A DNA stretch of 64,000 nucleotides from Thalassospira lucentensis MCCC 1A00383 = DSM 14000 (lineage in GTDB: Bacteria > Pseudomonadota > Alphaproteobacteria > Rhodospirillales > Thalassospiraceae), in contig NZ_ATWN01000002.1 of the NCBI RefSeq assembly GCF_000421265.1, forward strand, positions 496,001 to 560,000, read 5' to 3'. The notes beneath the pieces are model-generated. The model made no database searches, was not told the origin of the DNA, and saw nothing but the letters and a program-made list of their open reading frames with translations. Positions within the stretch are counted from its first letter, which is position 1. The number at the start of each line of letters is the position of its first letter. The position numbers and the translations under genes are program-made. This document shows, in pieces, positions 36,133 to 46,348 of this stretch.

Positions 36133-36920
36133 ATTACGAAATGATCCGGCTCGATATTGATCTGCGCGGTGTGGCAACCGTTTCGCTGGCGCGCGCGGAA
36201 AAACACAACGCGATGAATGCGCGTATGATTGATGAATTGAACGATGTGGCAAAATCTCTTGCCGCGAACGGAGATGTTCGTGTCGTGGTACTGGTTGCTA
36301 ATGGCAAAACATTCTGCGCTGGTGGTGATCTTGGCTGGATGCGCGATCAAGCCGAACTCGACCGCGATGGCAAAATGACAGGCGCGAAGGCATTGTCTGA
36401 AATGCTGCACGCGTGGAACAGCTTGCCAAAACCGGTAATCGGGCGGGTTCAGGGTGCCGCATATGGTGGTGGCCTTGGCTTGATATCGGTTTGTGACATC
36501 GTGGTCATGGCGGAAAACATCAAACTTGCGCTGACTGAAACGCGCTTGGGCCTGATACCCGCAACCATTGGCCCGTTTGTTGTCCGGCGTCTGGGAGAAG
36601 CCTTCGCACGACAGGTGTTCTTCAATGCCAAGCTGTTTGGCGCCGAATTCGCATTGCGATCAGGCTTGGCGGCGGTCGTGTGTAGGGATCAAGATCTCGA
36701 CGAGAAAGTCGAACAGGAAATATCATCCCTGCTTGGCTGCGCACCGGGGGCGGTTGCTGCTGCAAAGCAAATTTGCCGGCAGTTAAGCGAGACGCCGCTA
36801 AGTGAAACCGTTGAATTAACTGCGGGGGCGTTGGCTGATCGATGGGAAACCGACGAAACCCGTGATGGTATTGCCGCATTCTTTGACCGCAAAGACCCGC
36901 CGTGGCGAAAGGCCTCATAG
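36129..36920 (+). CDS. liuC: Enoyl-CoA hydratase, methylglutaconyl-CoA hydratase-like
   Basis: A 263-residue crotonase. FCAGGDLGWMRDQAELD (about 58-74) is typical of methylglutaconyl-CoA hydratases, and VQGAAYGGGLGLISVCD forms the oxyanion hole. It would convert methylglutaconyl-CoA to HMG-CoA between the carboxylase and the lyase. It is the final gene of this operon, 42 bp from the convergent epimerase gene. Confidence 0.87.
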   Translation: MNYEMIRLDIDLRGVATVSLARAEKHNAMNARMIDELNDVAKSLAANGDVRVVVLVANGKTFCAGGDLGWMRDQAELDRDGKMTGAKALSEMLHAWNSLPKPVIGRVQGAAYGGGLGLISVCDIVVMAENIKLALTETRLGLIPATIGPFVVRRLGEAFARQVFFNAKLFGAEFALRSGLAAVVCRDQDLDEKVEQEISSLLGCAPGAVAAAKQICRQLSETPLSETVELTAGALADRWETDETRDGIAAFFDRKDPPWRKAS

Positions 36921-36962
36921 GAGCTCTATCTCATGGACGATCTATGGTTTGTTTGAGGTGTC

Positions 36963-37871
36963 TTACCGGTTGACTTGCAATGTGACGGTACCCGTGATCG
37001 TCTGTCCGGGGCTCAGAATGCAAAGCCCGGTTTCAGCCGGTGGTTCGGGCAGGGTCGCAAATGCGCCAGCAACGTGGGACGTGGGTTCGATGCACAGGTA
37101 GTCTTTTTGGCGCAGCAAAGTTAAATGTGACAAGCCGATAGTTGCAGATAACGCGATCGTGGTTCCGATACCAATCCGTGCCGTTGCATTGGACCAGTTG
37201 GCGAAATGTTCGGTTATGCCGAACTGTAGTGCGCAGCTTTCGATGCTGTGTGGCGGCTCAAACGCTTCGGGCCGGTTGGTCTCTTGGTTTTCCTGCCATT
37301 GAGTTTTGGCATCGGTGAAGACTTGGCCGTCATATGTGGGTTGAAAATATGGATGCCAGCCAAGGCCGCCGGGCATATTCACGCTGCCAGAATTGGTAAG
37401 TTCCAAGGCGACGATCAACTGGTCTTCATAAAGTTCGAAGCGCTGTCTGGCTGTAAAATGATATGGCCAGTCATGGTCGGGCGCAAAGACAAGCTCCATT
37501 GCAATGAAGCTTGTCCCCTTGTCGGTGACGTGCCATGGGCGCTGATGCGCCGGACCATGCATTGTATCGAGGCCATTCGCCGCATTGGCGCTGAGCTGGA
37601 TTTTTCGTTCATCAAGCCGGAATGCTGCGTTGCGCACACGATTGTGAAATGGAAAAAGCGGGAAAGCACCGGCTTTTGGCCATTGGGCGGGTGGAAAGGA
37701 TGCGTCGCGCAGCGAGACAATCAGATCGCCGTGATCGGCATGGCGCAAAGAAAGCATGCGCCCGCCTGCCAAGGGCTGAAACACTGCCTCGAAGGTTTGG
37801 TTGCGGAGGGTGTGGCGCGCAGATACCGGGTCTGAGAAGCGGCAATTTGACGCACCTTTGCGCGGCGTCAT
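36963..37871 (-). CDS. Aldose 1-epimerase family protein
   Basis: Interconverts the anomers of a free sugar. The 302-residue beta-sandwich protein shows FPLFPFHNRVRNAAF near residue 70, the galactose-mutarotase histidine in MHGPAHQRPW and GGLGWHPYFQPTY. The start ATG 37871 overlaps the uronate dehydrogenase stop. Coupling with that enzyme suggests it supplies the correct uronate anomer. Substrate is inferred. Confidence 0.85.
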   Translation of the reverse strand: MTPRKGASNCRFSDPVSARHTLRNQTFEAVFQPLAGGRMLSLRHADHGDLIVSLRDASFPPAQWPKAGAFPLFPFHNRVRNAAFRLDERKIQLSANAANGLDTMHGPAHQRPWHVTDKGTSFIAMELVFAPDHDWPYHFTARQRFELYEDQLIVALELTNSGSVNMPGGLGWHPYFQPTYDGQVFTDAKTQWQENQETNRPEAFEPPHSIESCALQFGITEHFANWSNATARIGIGTTIALSATIGLSHLTLLRQKDYLCIEPTSHVAGAFATLPEPPAETGLCILSPGQTITGTVTLQVNR

Positions 37872-38749
37872 GAGGGACGCCACCTTAATGTCCCGTCATG
37901 ATCAATGACGCAAAACCGTCCGCCTTGAAAATGCTCGGAAATGGTTGGCAGCGGCGATGGGAGTTCGTTTTCGGTTTCAGGACCTGCGACGGCATGTGCA
38001 CTGTCGATCGGGGTGTAGCCAAGCTTGGATGCTGTGCTGTTGTCCCACCAGCTTCCGGCAACCTCCGAAACACCGAAAACCGTCGTGCAAGTGATGTCGG
38101 GATGTTCCAGGCCAATCAAAACAAGCTGTGCCAGGTCTCTGGCGCTGACCCAGATTTTCGCAGAACGGGCGTCGGTCGGGCGTTCTCCGGCGTTGCCGAT
38201 ACGAATGTTCAATGAGCGAATGCCAAACTTGTCGAAATAAAGCCCTGCTTCGAGTTCGCCCCAGCATTTGCTCAATCCATACAGGCTATCGGGGCGCATC
38301 GGATCGGTTTCGCTGATCTTGGTTTCGCGCGGGTAAAAGCCGATGGCATGGTTTGATGAGCCAAAAACAACGCGATCAATGCCGTTTTGGCGTGCAGCCT
38401 CAAGCACATTATGGGTGCCCAGCACGTTAACGCGCAGAATGTCGTCGATCCCGCGTTCATTGGGGTGGCCTGCAAGATGAATGATGGCGTCGACATCGGT
38501 CAGGTTTTGGCTGAGCTCGGTGTGATTGGAAATATCGACCTGTGCCCAGGTTTCATCTTCCGCCAGCGGGCTGGGGTCGGCAATGTCGAGGATTTTTATC
38601 GGGCCCACTTTTCCGCTAAGCGCTTTGCGCAGTGCTTTTCCAACTCTGCCAGCGCCCCCTGTCATTGCGATGGACTTAGTGCTTTGAGCAATCGGAGGGC
38701 GAGTCATGTCCGAAGTGGCGTTTTCGTTGCGTTTTCTGGGATTTTTCAT
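37868..38749 (-). CDS. udh: Uronate dehydrogenase-like NAD epimerase/dehydratase family protein
   Basis: Uronate dehydrogenase oxidises D-galacturonate or D-glucuronate with NAD to the aldarolactone. The 293-residue short-chain-fold protein has the Rossmann motif MTGGAGRVGKAL, the family hallmark SSNHAIGFYPRE, YGLSK with catalytic tyrosine and lysine, and the substrate arginine in IRIGNAGE. It opens the leftward pair with the epimerase, divergent from the ABC importer operon across 441 bp. A later start (ATG 38707) is possible. Confidence 0.82.
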   Translation of the reverse strand: MKNPRKRNENATSDMTRPPIAQSTKSIAMTGGAGRVGKALRKALSGKVGPIKILDIADPSPLAEDETWAQVDISNHTELSQNLTDVDAIIHLAGHPNERGIDDILRVNVLGTHNVLEAARQNGIDRVVFGSSNHAIGFYPRETKISETDPMRPDSLYGLSKCWGELEAGLYFDKFGIRSLNIRIGNAGERPTDARSAKIWVSARDLAQLVLIGLEHPDITCTTVFGVSEVAGSWWDNSTASKLGYTPIDSAHAVAGPETENELPSPLPTISEHFQGGRFCVIDHDGTLRWRPS

Positions 38750-39190
38750 CCGTCATCCGCCTCCGGGCATGCGTTGTTGCGGGTCGTGAATTGGGGAAAG
38801 CATTTCAGGTCCTGATATTCCGATGTTTTATGGCGTTGTTCTGTTTATAGCGTTGATTTCGTATGGAAAACGGCATCATTTCCTTGTTCAGTATTCGCGT
38901 GTTTTCATCGCATTTGGAATGCGCAAAGCCATCAATAATGTGCGAAAATTATAAGGCCTATTTTCCTTCCAGATTCAGGAATCATCTATTTATACTAAAT
39001 TTATCAGATATTTATAGGGTTTCCTTTTTGTCTGATGATTTATAGGTACATTGAGTTTTACATGATGTCATTAAAATAATGTACTATTTTTGTTGATAAG
39101 TGTAAATTCCTGTAATAGGCTTTTTGAAGGTGCGCTGAAGAAATCCGAAAAAGTGATGCAAAGAACTCGGGCGCACGGAAATTAGGGAGG
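38750..39190. other. Intergenic region between udh and ABC importer
   Basis: An AT-rich 441-bp divergent control region. It contains the 19-bp operator-like sequence at 39073-39091. The importer gene has AGGGAGG before its ATG. A frame at 38863-39045 codes for nothing I recognise. Confidence 0.5.
39073..39091. promoter_or_regulatory. 19-bp shared operator, copy 1
   Basis: AAAATAATGTACTATTTTT, whose exact reverse complement is at 50201-50219. The core ATGTACTAT fits the GntR-family half-site style (GTAC centre). It lies 100 bp before the importer gene. Confidence 0.6.
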
Positions 39191-41149
39191 ATGAAAATGA
39201 TCCAAGATTTTAAGTCGCTGGTGTCGACGCGGGCCAGGCCTGTTATTGCCCGGTTTATGTTCGGGGCTGCTGTTTTGCCCTTTCTTACGGTGTCAGCGAT
39301 GGCACAAGAGGCAACAGCGCAGGCACCCGCGCTTATGGAGATGGTCGAAGCGGGAAACCTGCCACCAGTAAGCGAGCGTGTTGGTGAGGAGCCTGAAATT
39401 GTCGAGCCGCTGAATGCGATTGGCACCTATGGTGGCGAAATCAGAACCGGCCTGCGCGGCAGTTCTGACCATAACGGCATTTTGCGTATTGTAGGCCCCC
39501 AGGGGCTTGTTCGTTGGGACCCTCAATACTCAAAAGTTATTCCAAACGTAGCCAAGAGCTATGAAGTCGATGATGAAGGTAAGGTCTTCATTTTCCATCT
39601 TCGTAAAGGAATGAAGTGGTCAGATGGGAAGCCGTTTACCGCCGATGACGTAATGTTTAACGTCAATGATCTGCTCCTTAACGCAGACTTTGCGCCTACA
39701 CCTGCGCGCTTTACTGCCGGTGGTGAGCCGCTGAAGATCGAAAAAATAGACGATTACACGGTGAAGTTTACGTTCTCGGCGCCTTACGGGGGGTTTCTTG
39801 CCGAGCTGGCTGCGCCCCTTGGGCAGAACCCTGTGCTTTATGCCAAGCATTACTGCAAACAGTTCTTGCCGAAGTACAATGACAATGTCGAGGCATTGAT
39901 CGCGGAAAATAACGCCTCTGACTGGCGTAACTTGTTCTTGCAAAAATGTGGCGACCTTGAAGTTGCAACCCGTTGGGGTAATCCAGATCGGCCGACCTTA
40001 GATCCTTGGGTTGTCAAAGAGCCGTATGTTGGTGGTGCAACCCGGGTTGTGATGGAACGTAATCCGTATTTTTGGCAAATCGACACAGAGGGCAATCAGC
40101 TGCCCTATATTGACCAGCTTGTCATGCCGATTGGTGCTGACACTGAAAGCCTGCTTTTGGCAATCATTGGCGGTCGAATTGATTTTGGTTTACGTCACAT
40201 CGATACCCCCGATAACCGTCCTTTGCTCGCGGAAAACCGAGAAAAAGGCGACTACCACTTCTTCAAGGCTTCGCCTCCTGGCGGATCAATTATGGCTATC
40301 GACCTCAATCTGACTGCCAAAGACCCTGAGCTAAGGAAGGTCTTTAACCAAAAAGATTTTCGTATCGCGCTTTCAGTTGGGATTAATCGTCAGGAAATCA
40401 TCGACACGGTTTTGTTGGGCGAAGGTGAACCTTGGCAACAAGGACCGTTCGAGGACCATCCTTATTACTACGAGAAGATATCCAAGCAGTATCTCGACTA
40501 CGATCCAGAGAAAGCAAATGAACTACTGGATGGCTTAGGGCTCGATAAACGCAATGGAGATGGCATTCGCCTCCTCCCGAACGGGGATCCGCTTCGCTTT
40601 AAGGTCGACGTTATTCCTACTTTTGATCCGACGTGGGTCGACACACTGCAGTTGGTTCAGCAGCAGTGGGCGAAGATCGGCGTCGATGCAGAGATCAATA
40701 CCCTCGAACGGACCTTCTTCTATCAGCGCACGTCCGAAAGTAATGAACACGACGTGGCGATCTGGAATGCCAAAGCAAGCTGGGTGCCAGGACAGTTGCC
40801 TCATCAGCTGTTGCCAGTCAGTCATGACAGCCGGTACGGCATTCCTTGGGTAGAATGGTATGAGAGCCAAGGCCAAAAGGGTTCAGAACCGCCTGAGTCG
40901 ATCAAAGAGCGTCTGAGGATCTATGATAAGTCGCGTGCGACAGCAGATGCGGACAAGCACCGTGAACTGATGTTGGAAATCGCAGCTATCGCAGCCGACG
41001 AATTCGAAGTGATTGGGATTTCCAAGGCCTTGCCGACCTACGGGATCGTCAAAAACGGCTTGAAAAATGTGCCTGAAGCAATGCCGAATTTTTGGTCTGC
41101 CGGGACGCCTTCAATGACTTTGCTCCAGACTTGGTACTGGGACAAATAA
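39191..41149 (+). CDS. ABC importer substrate-binding protein, family 5
   Basis: A large (652-residue) periplasmic receptor of the peptide/nickel/opine type. The signal peptide ends near VSAMAQEA (about 37). The SBP family 5 pattern KSYEVDDEGKVFIFHLRKGM follows. Members of this size often bind oligosaccharides or plant-derived compounds rather than peptides. Here genes for uronate and aldarate breakdown lie on both sides, so a uronide or sugar-acid ligand is plausible. A hairpin follows the gene. Confidence 0.88.
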   Translation: MKMIQDFKSLVSTRARPVIARFMFGAAVLPFLTVSAMAQEATAQAPALMEMVEAGNLPPVSERVGEEPEIVEPLNAIGTYGGEIRTGLRGSSDHNGILRIVGPQGLVRWDPQYSKVIPNVAKSYEVDDEGKVFIFHLRKGMKWSDGKPFTADDVMFNVNDLLLNADFAPTPARFTAGGEPLKIEKIDDYTVKFTFSAPYGGFLAELAAPLGQNPVLYAKHYCKQFLPKYNDNVEALIAENNASDWRNLFLQKCGDLEVATRWGNPDRPTLDPWVVKEPYVGGATRVVMERNPYFWQIDTEGNQLPYIDQLVMPIGADTESLLLAIIGGRIDFGLRHIDTPDNRPLLAENREKGDYHFFKASPPGGSIMAIDLNLTAKDPELRKVFNQKDFRIALSVGINRQEIIDTVLLGEGEPWQQGPFEDHPYYYEKISKQYLDYDPEKANELLDGLGLDKRNGDGIRLLPNGDPLRFKVDVIPTFDPTWVDTLQLVQQQWAKIGVDAEINTLERTFFYQRTSESNEHDVAIWNAKASWVPGQLPHQLLPVSHDSRYGIPWVEWYESQGQKGSEPPESIKERLRIYDKSRATADADKHRELMLEIAAIAADEFEVIGISKALPTYGIVKNGLKNVPEAMPNFWSAGTPSMTLLQTWYWDK

Positions 41150-41172
41150 GTTAACGTCCAGAGAGCATTTTG

Positions 41173-41197
41173 CGGTGCCGCATGTTTTGCGGCACCG
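41173..41197 (+). promoter_or_regulatory. Hairpin after the binding-protein gene
   Basis: CGGTGCCGC (41173-41181) pairs with GCGGCACCG (41189-41197). The run after it is only GTCCTTCC, so it probably protects the upstream mRNA or causes partial termination. Confidence 0.6.
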
Positions 41198-41231
41198 TCC
41201 TTCCAAATGCGTCACCTAGGATACATAACCA

Positions 41232-42218
41232 ATGCTTTTTGCTTATATTTTGCGTCGCATGGTATGGGCGGTTCCTTTACTGTTCGCTGTGTCGCTCATT
41301 GCTTTTGCGCTGATTTCAGCGCCTCCTGGCGACTATATCACCAGTTTTGCAGCGACCCTGTCGCAGTCCGGCGATATTGTTGATCAGGCTCGTCTTGATG
41401 CCCTGCGCGAGCGGTACGGCTTGGATCAACCATTCATTGTCCAGTATTTCCAGTGGATTACGGGAGTTGTCCAGGGCGATTTCGGGATTTCATTTGAATG
41501 GCAGCAACCGGTCGGGCAACTGATTTGGGAACGTATGGCCCTGTCGGTTACGCTCGCACTTTCAACACTTGTGTTTACTTGGGCCGTCGCTCTGCCGATC
41601 GGTATTTATTCTGCCGTCCGCAAGTATTCCATCGGTGACTATATCTTTACCACCATTGGGTTCATCGGTCTTGCAACGCCAAATTTCCTGTTCGCGCTGG
41701 TTTTGATGTATGTGGCGGTGGCCTATTTCGGTGCCGATGTATCGGGCCTGTTTTCCCAGCAATATCAAGATGCGCCGTGGTCCTTTGCCAAGCTTGTTGA
41801 TCTGGCCAAGCATATCTGGATTCCAGTCGTCATCCTGGGGACGAGTGCTACGGCAAGTCTTGTACGCGTGATGCGGGCGAACCTGCTTGATGAGCTTCAT
41901 CGCCCTTATGTCACGACCGCCCGCGCAAAAGGCTTGTCTGAGTGGCGCCTCATTTTGAAGTATCCCGTGCGGATTGCGATCAATCCCTTCGTTTCAACGA
42001 TTGGATGGGCTTTTCCGCAGCTGATATCGGGGGCTGTTATTACGGCCTTTGTCCTCTCCCTGCCAACAGCTGGACCCTTGATGCTTCAGGCTTTGCTGGC
42101 ACAGGACATGTATCTGGCAGGTGCTTTCATTCTTCTTCTTTGCTGTCTTTCCGTCGTGGGGATGCTCGTATCTGACATCCTGCTTGCGGTGATTGACCCT
42201 CGAATTCGTTTCCGGTGA
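41232..42218 (+). CDS. ABC importer permease, DppB-like
   Basis: A 328-residue membrane subunit with six hydrophobic helices, the N-terminal FAYILRRMVWAVPLLFAVS typical of DppB, and the EAA-loop stretch YVTTARAKGLSEWRLILKY. It overlaps the second permease gene by 4 bp (GTGA). Confidence 0.9.
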   Translation: MLFAYILRRMVWAVPLLFAVSLIAFALISAPPGDYITSFAATLSQSGDIVDQARLDALRERYGLDQPFIVQYFQWITGVVQGDFGISFEWQQPVGQLIWERMALSVTLALSTLVFTWAVALPIGIYSAVRKYSIGDYIFTTIGFIGLATPNFLFALVLMYVAVAYFGADVSGLFSQQYQDAPWSFAKLVDLAKHIWIPVVILGTSATASLVRVMRANLLDELHRPYVTTARAKGLSEWRLILKYPVRIAINPFVSTIGWAFPQLISGAVITAFVLSLPTAGPLMLQALLAQDMYLAGAFILLLCCLSVVGMLVSDILLAVIDPRIRFR

Positions 42219-43363
42219 GCCAAATGACTGCTGAAATCGACCCTCGTGCCTCTTCGCAATCACCTGAAGACTTTGCTTCACAGTGGCGTCTGATCTGGTT
42301 TGCGTTCCGCCGGCATCGTCTGGCCATGACCGGTGTGGTTATTGTCCTGCTGTTCTATTTTGTAGGTGCCTTTGCGGAAATTCTTGCGCCGTATGACCCC
42401 AACTCTGCATCATCGAAAGACATATATCATCCGCCGCAGATGGTGCATTTTATCGATTACGACGACGATAATGGCTGGTCTTTTGGTCCTTACGTCGTAG
42501 CAATGAACGCCGAGCGTGACCCTTTCACGCTTCAAACGACCTACACAGAAAGTCCGGACGAGAAAATCTATCTGGATTTCTTTGCCAAGGGGCAGCCCTA
42601 CGAACTATGGGGGATTATTCCCATGGAACGTCATTTCCTGACAACCGAAGACCCCAATCAACGTTTCTTTCTGATTGGTGCTGACCGCCTGGGAAGAGAT
42701 ATGCTGAGCCGTACGATTTACGGTACGCGCATCTCCATGTCCATCGGCCTGATCGGTGTAAGCATGAGTCTGTTGCTTGGCCTGATTCTTGGTGGGATAT
42801 CGGGCTACTGGGGTGGTCGGGTTGACATGTTGATCCAGCGTGTTGTGGAGTTGGTGATTTCATTGCCAACGATCCCGATCTGGCTGGGGTTAAGTGCTGC
42901 CCTGCCGCAGGATTGGTCACCCATAACTCGCTATTTTGCGATTACAATTATCCTGTCACTGGTTGCCTGGACCGAGCTTGCGCGTGTAGTGCGTGGGCGG
43001 TTCTTGGCGCTGCGCACAGAAGATTTCGTTACGGCCGCGCGATTGGATGGCTGCCGTCCCCGTAGGGTGATCTTCCGACACATTATGCCCTCGCTGGTTA
43101 GCCACATCATTGCTTCTGTCTCCCTCGCGGTTCCAGTGATGATTATTGCGGAGACTTCACTTTCTTTCCTTGGGCTGGGTCTTACACCGCCAACAATTTC
43201 GTGGGGCGTATTGTTGAAAGAAGCTCAGAACGTGCGAACCATGTCACAGGCGCCTTGGTTGTTTGCGCCGGGGGCCGCTGTGTGTATTGCCGTCCTTGCT
43301 CTGAATTTCTTGGGAGATGGTCTGCGTGACGCAGCTGACCCCTATGCGCAGGACAATAATTAA
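42215..43363 (+). CDS. ABC importer permease, DppC-like
   Basis: A 382-residue permease. The first helix (MTGVVIVLLFYFVGAFAEI) is followed by an unusually long periplasmic insert of about 100 residues, then the DppC core (GADRLGRDMLSRTIYGTRIS) and the EAA loop DFVTAARLDGCRPRRVIF. GTG 42215 or ATG 42224 starts it. The stop overlaps the ATPase ATG by one base. Confidence 0.9.
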   Translation: MSQMTAEIDPRASSQSPEDFASQWRLIWFAFRRHRLAMTGVVIVLLFYFVGAFAEILAPYDPNSASSKDIYHPPQMVHFIDYDDDNGWSFGPYVVAMNAERDPFTLQTTYTESPDEKIYLDFFAKGQPYELWGIIPMERHFLTTEDPNQRFFLIGADRLGRDMLSRTIYGTRISMSIGLIGVSMSLLLGLILGGISGYWGGRVDMLIQRVVELVISLPTIPIWLGLSAALPQDWSPITRYFAITIILSLVAWTELARVVRGRFLALRTEDFVTAARLDGCRPRRVIFRHIMPSLVSHIIASVSLAVPVMIIAETSLSFLGLGLTPPTISWGVLLKEAQNVRTMSQAPWLFAPGAAVCIAVLALNFLGDGLRDAADPYAQDNN

Positions 43364-45120
43364 TGAGCACGACCGACATGAATACAAAAGCCAATACAAC
43401 GGTTCTTGAGATCAAGAACCTAAGCACCGAATTTGTCAGCAAACGTGGTCCGTTTCGCGCAGTGGATGACGTTTCGCTTGAACTGCATGCCGGCAAGACG
43501 CTTTGCGTTGTTGGCGAAAGTGGATCGGGCAAAAGCGTTATGTCGCGGTCTATCCTGCAGATCGTAGATCCGCCCGGGCGTGTTTGTGGTGGCGAAGTCT
43601 TGCTGCACCGTCATCGCACCGCACGCGGTATGGGTGAGGAAGAGACGATCGATCTTTTGAAGCTCAATCCCAAATCATCTGCAATCCGGAACCTTCGTGG
43701 CCGGGACATTGCAATGATTTTCCAAGAACCAATGAGTTCGCTTTCGCCCGTGCACAGGATCGGCGATCAGGTTGGCGAGGCCATCCGGCTACATGAGCGT
43801 GTTTCAAAGAAAGAAGCACGTGAGCGGACGCTTGAATTGCTGCGCAAGGTCGAAATTCCGAGGCCGGAAAAGGCGATTGACCAATTCCCGTTTGAGTTTT
43901 CCGGCGGAATGCGTCAGCGCGCAATGATTGCTATGGCACTCGCCTGCAATCCCACCGTTTTGATTGCGGATGAACCGACAACGGCTCTGGATGTGACCAT
44001 CCAGGCGGAAATTCTGGATTTGATTCGATCGATTCAGAAAGAGAGCGACATGGCCGTTCTGTTCATTACCCACGATATGGGGGTTGTGGCAGAGATTGCC
44101 GATGAGATTGCAGTGATGCGGTTCGGCAAAGTGGTTGAGACCGGGGACGTTTACGAGATATTCGAAAATCCCAAACATCCCTACACCCAACGTCTGCTCA
44201 ATTCTGTGCGGGAACTTGATCGCCCGTCTGAACGTCGGTTGGCGATGCGTGAAAAACGACCCGTCGGGGAGCCTTGCCTGGTTTCTGATGGGGTTCGCAA
44301 GGTTTTTGGTGCAAGCAAAAGCTGGTTTAAAAAAGAAGTCAGTGGTGGTCTTGTTGCGGTGAACGATGCGTATCTTGAACTGCGAACCGGCGAGAACCTT
44401 GGTATTGTCGGCGAAAGCGGTTCGGGAAAAACAACGCTGGGTCGCTGCTTGCAGCGTGTGCATGATGTAACGTCTGGTCACATTCTTTATACCAATGCAT
44501 CGGGACAAGAACTTGATCTTGCCCCGATGAGCGAAGGCGAACTGGCCCAGCCATGGCGGGATATTCGAACCGTTTTTCAGGATCCTTTTTCGTCCCTGAA
44601 CCCGCGTATGACAATCGGTCAGATTATTTCCGAACCACTGATTGTCGAAGGCAAGCTATCAGGGAGTCAGATTCGCGAACGTGTTTACGAACTGCTTGAG
44701 CTTGTCGGGTTGCCCGCATCGGCTTTCATGCGTTACCCGCACGCCTTTTCCGGTGGGCAGCGCCAGCGTGTTTCGATTGCGCGTGCGATCGCCCCTAATC
44801 CGCGGATCATCATCGCAGACGAAGCAACATCTGCGCTGGATGTAAGCCTGCGAACCCAAATTCTTGACCTGCTTCTTGATCTTCAGGAACGCCTTGATCT
44901 GAGCTTTATCCTGATCAGTCATGATATCGCGGTCATCCGTTATTTCTGTGATCGTATTGCGGTGATGTACCGAGGACGCATCGTTGAAACCGGCGATACC
45001 GAAGAAGTCTGCACGACACCAAAACATGAATATACGCAGTCGCTGCTTTCGGCTGTGCCAGTTGCCGACCCACGCGTACGTGGGCAAAAGCAACGTGTTC
45101 GTTACCATGAAGCGACCTGA
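43363..45120 (+). CDS. ABC importer fused double ATPase (DppD-DppF-like)
   Basis: One 585-residue protein carries both nucleotide-binding domains of the importer. The first has GESGSGKS, the signature SGGMRQR and VLIADEPT; the second has [15 protein letters not shown] and IIIADEAT. Both contain the oligopeptide-family C-terminal region ([16 protein letters not shown]). The fused form replaces two separate genes. Confidence 0.93.
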   Translation: MSTTDMNTKANTTVLEIKNLSTEFVSKRGPFRAVDDVSLELHAGKTLCVVGESGSGKSVMSRSILQIVDPPGRVCGGEVLLHRHRTARGMGEEETIDLLKLNPKSSAIRNLRGRDIAMIFQEPMSSLSPVHRIGDQVGEAIRLHERVSKKEARERTLELLRKVEIPRPEKAIDQFPFEFSGGMRQRAMIAMALACNPTVLIADEPTTALDVTIQAEILDLIRSIQKESDMAVLFITHDMGVVAEIADEIAVMRFGKVVETGDVYEIFENPKHPYTQRLLNSVRELDRPSERRLAMREKRPVGEPCLVSDGVRKVFGASKSWFKKEVSGGLVAVNDAYLELRTGENLGIVGESGSGKTTLGRCLQRVHDVTSGHILYTNASGQELDLAPMSEGELAQPWRDIRTVFQDPFSSLNPRMTIGQIISEPLIVEGKLSGSQIRERVYELLELVGLPASAFMRYPHAFSGGQRQRVSIARAIAPNPRIIIADEATSALDVSLRTQILDLLLDLQERLDLSFILISHDIAVIRYFCDRIAVMYRGRIVETGDTEEVCTTPKHEYTQSLLSAVPVADPRVRGQKQRVRYHEAT

Positions 45121-45129
45121 GGATATCCA

Positions 45130-46338
45130 ATGAAAATAACAGACATAAAAACGTATCTGATGCAGGTGGGCCCACGTCCGGGCATGCCCGCTGGCGAAGG
45201 GTCTTTTCGTGGCTCGCGCAACTGGTTGTTTGTGAAAATCGAAACCGATGAAGGTGTATACGGGATCGGCGAATGTTCCGGTTGGCCGCGTGTTATTGAA
45301 CGTGCCGTTCAGGATGTAACCAGCATCCTGATTGGTGAAGATCCGAGCAACATTGATCGCTTGTGGCATCGTGTTTATGCCGCGTTGATGGGGCATGGCA
45401 TGACTGGTACGGTCGGCGGCGGTACCTTGACCGGGATAGAGATGGCTCTGTGGGACATCAAGGGCAAGGTGTTGGGCCAGCCTGTGTGGAATCTGCTGGG
45501 TGGCAAGTTCCGCGACACGGTTCCTGTTTATGGGCACGCAAAAACGCCGGAGCGCGCGCGTGAATTGATGGATCGCGGCTATAGCGCGATCAAAGTCGGC
45601 TTTACCGGCGGTGTTGACATCGATCTGGTGTCGTCGATCCGTGATACTGTTGGGCCAAATGTCGATCTGATGGTGGATGCACATGGGCCGTCATGGATGA
45701 CGGCGACCGATGCGATCCTTGTCGGGCGTGAGTTGGAGAAGCTGGATCTTCTGTTCTACGAGGATCCGGTCGCGCCAGAGAATCTCGACGCCTTGCAGCG
45801 GGTGCGGGATGCTGTGGATGTCCCGCTGGCGGCGGGGGAGAGGGTCAGCACGATTTGGGGTATTCGTCCTTATATCGAACGCGATCTTGTTGATGTCATT
45901 CAGCCCGATACCGGCCGTGCCGGTGGCATTACCCAGATGCGCAAAATGGCGGCAATGGCTGAGTCTCATTACATCACCATGGCGCCACATTCGGGATCGC
46001 TTGGGCCGGTCGCCGAATTTGCGGCGTTGCACGTATTGGCGACGATTCCAAATGCCTTGATGCTTGAACGTATCGAATTTGATTGGTCCGGTCGTTACGA
46101 AGTCGTTTCGCCTGCTTTGAAGTCAGAAAACGGCGCACTGAAAGTTCCAGATGCGCCGGGCCTGGGTGTGGAACTGGTCGAAGAAGAGATCGAAAAGTAC
46201 CCTAGTGACCGCAACGTGACGGATATGCCAACCAACGAAAACGCATACGAACCTGGAACCGTCGGTGAGTGTGTCTATTTCCAGACTCGCCTTCGTCGTC
46301 GTGCGCGTCTGCGGCTGACTCAGACAGACCAAAATTAG
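45130..46338 (+). CDS. Enolase-superfamily sugar-acid dehydratase
   Basis: Removes water from an acid sugar to give a 2-keto-3-deoxy acid. The 402-residue protein has the capping domain, then the barrel with YSAIKVGF, metal ligands in VDAHGP, YEDPV and GERVS, and the base in MAPHSGS, as in the galactonate/mannonate-type dehydratases. The C-terminal arginine-rich tail after residue 360 is unusual. GAGG precedes the ATG. Its place after the importer and before a lactonase suggests an aldarate substrate, but the exact acid cannot be read. Confidence 0.85.
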   Translation: MKITDIKTYLMQVGPRPGMPAGEGSFRGSRNWLFVKIETDEGVYGIGECSGWPRVIERAVQDVTSILIGEDPSNIDRLWHRVYAALMGHGMTGTVGGGTLTGIEMALWDIKGKVLGQPVWNLLGGKFRDTVPVYGHAKTPERARELMDRGYSAIKVGFTGGVDIDLVSSIRDTVGPNVDLMVDAHGPSWMTATDAILVGRELEKLDLLFYEDPVAPENLDALQRVRDAVDVPLAAGERVSTIWGIRPYIERDLVDVIQPDTGRAGGITQMRKMAAMAESHYITMAPHSGSLGPVAEFAALHVLATIPNALMLERIEFDWSGRYEVVSPALKSENGALKVPDAPGLGVELVEEEIEKYPSDRNVTDMPTNENAYEPGTVGECVYFQTRLRRRARLRLTQTDQN

Positions 46339-46348
46339 GAGCGAGACT

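Noticed and set aside
31644-36920. Ordinary leucine degradation operon
   Set aside because: Isovaleryl-CoA dehydrogenase is absent and an acid importer, ligase and MaoC protein are present, so another entry substrate is more likely.
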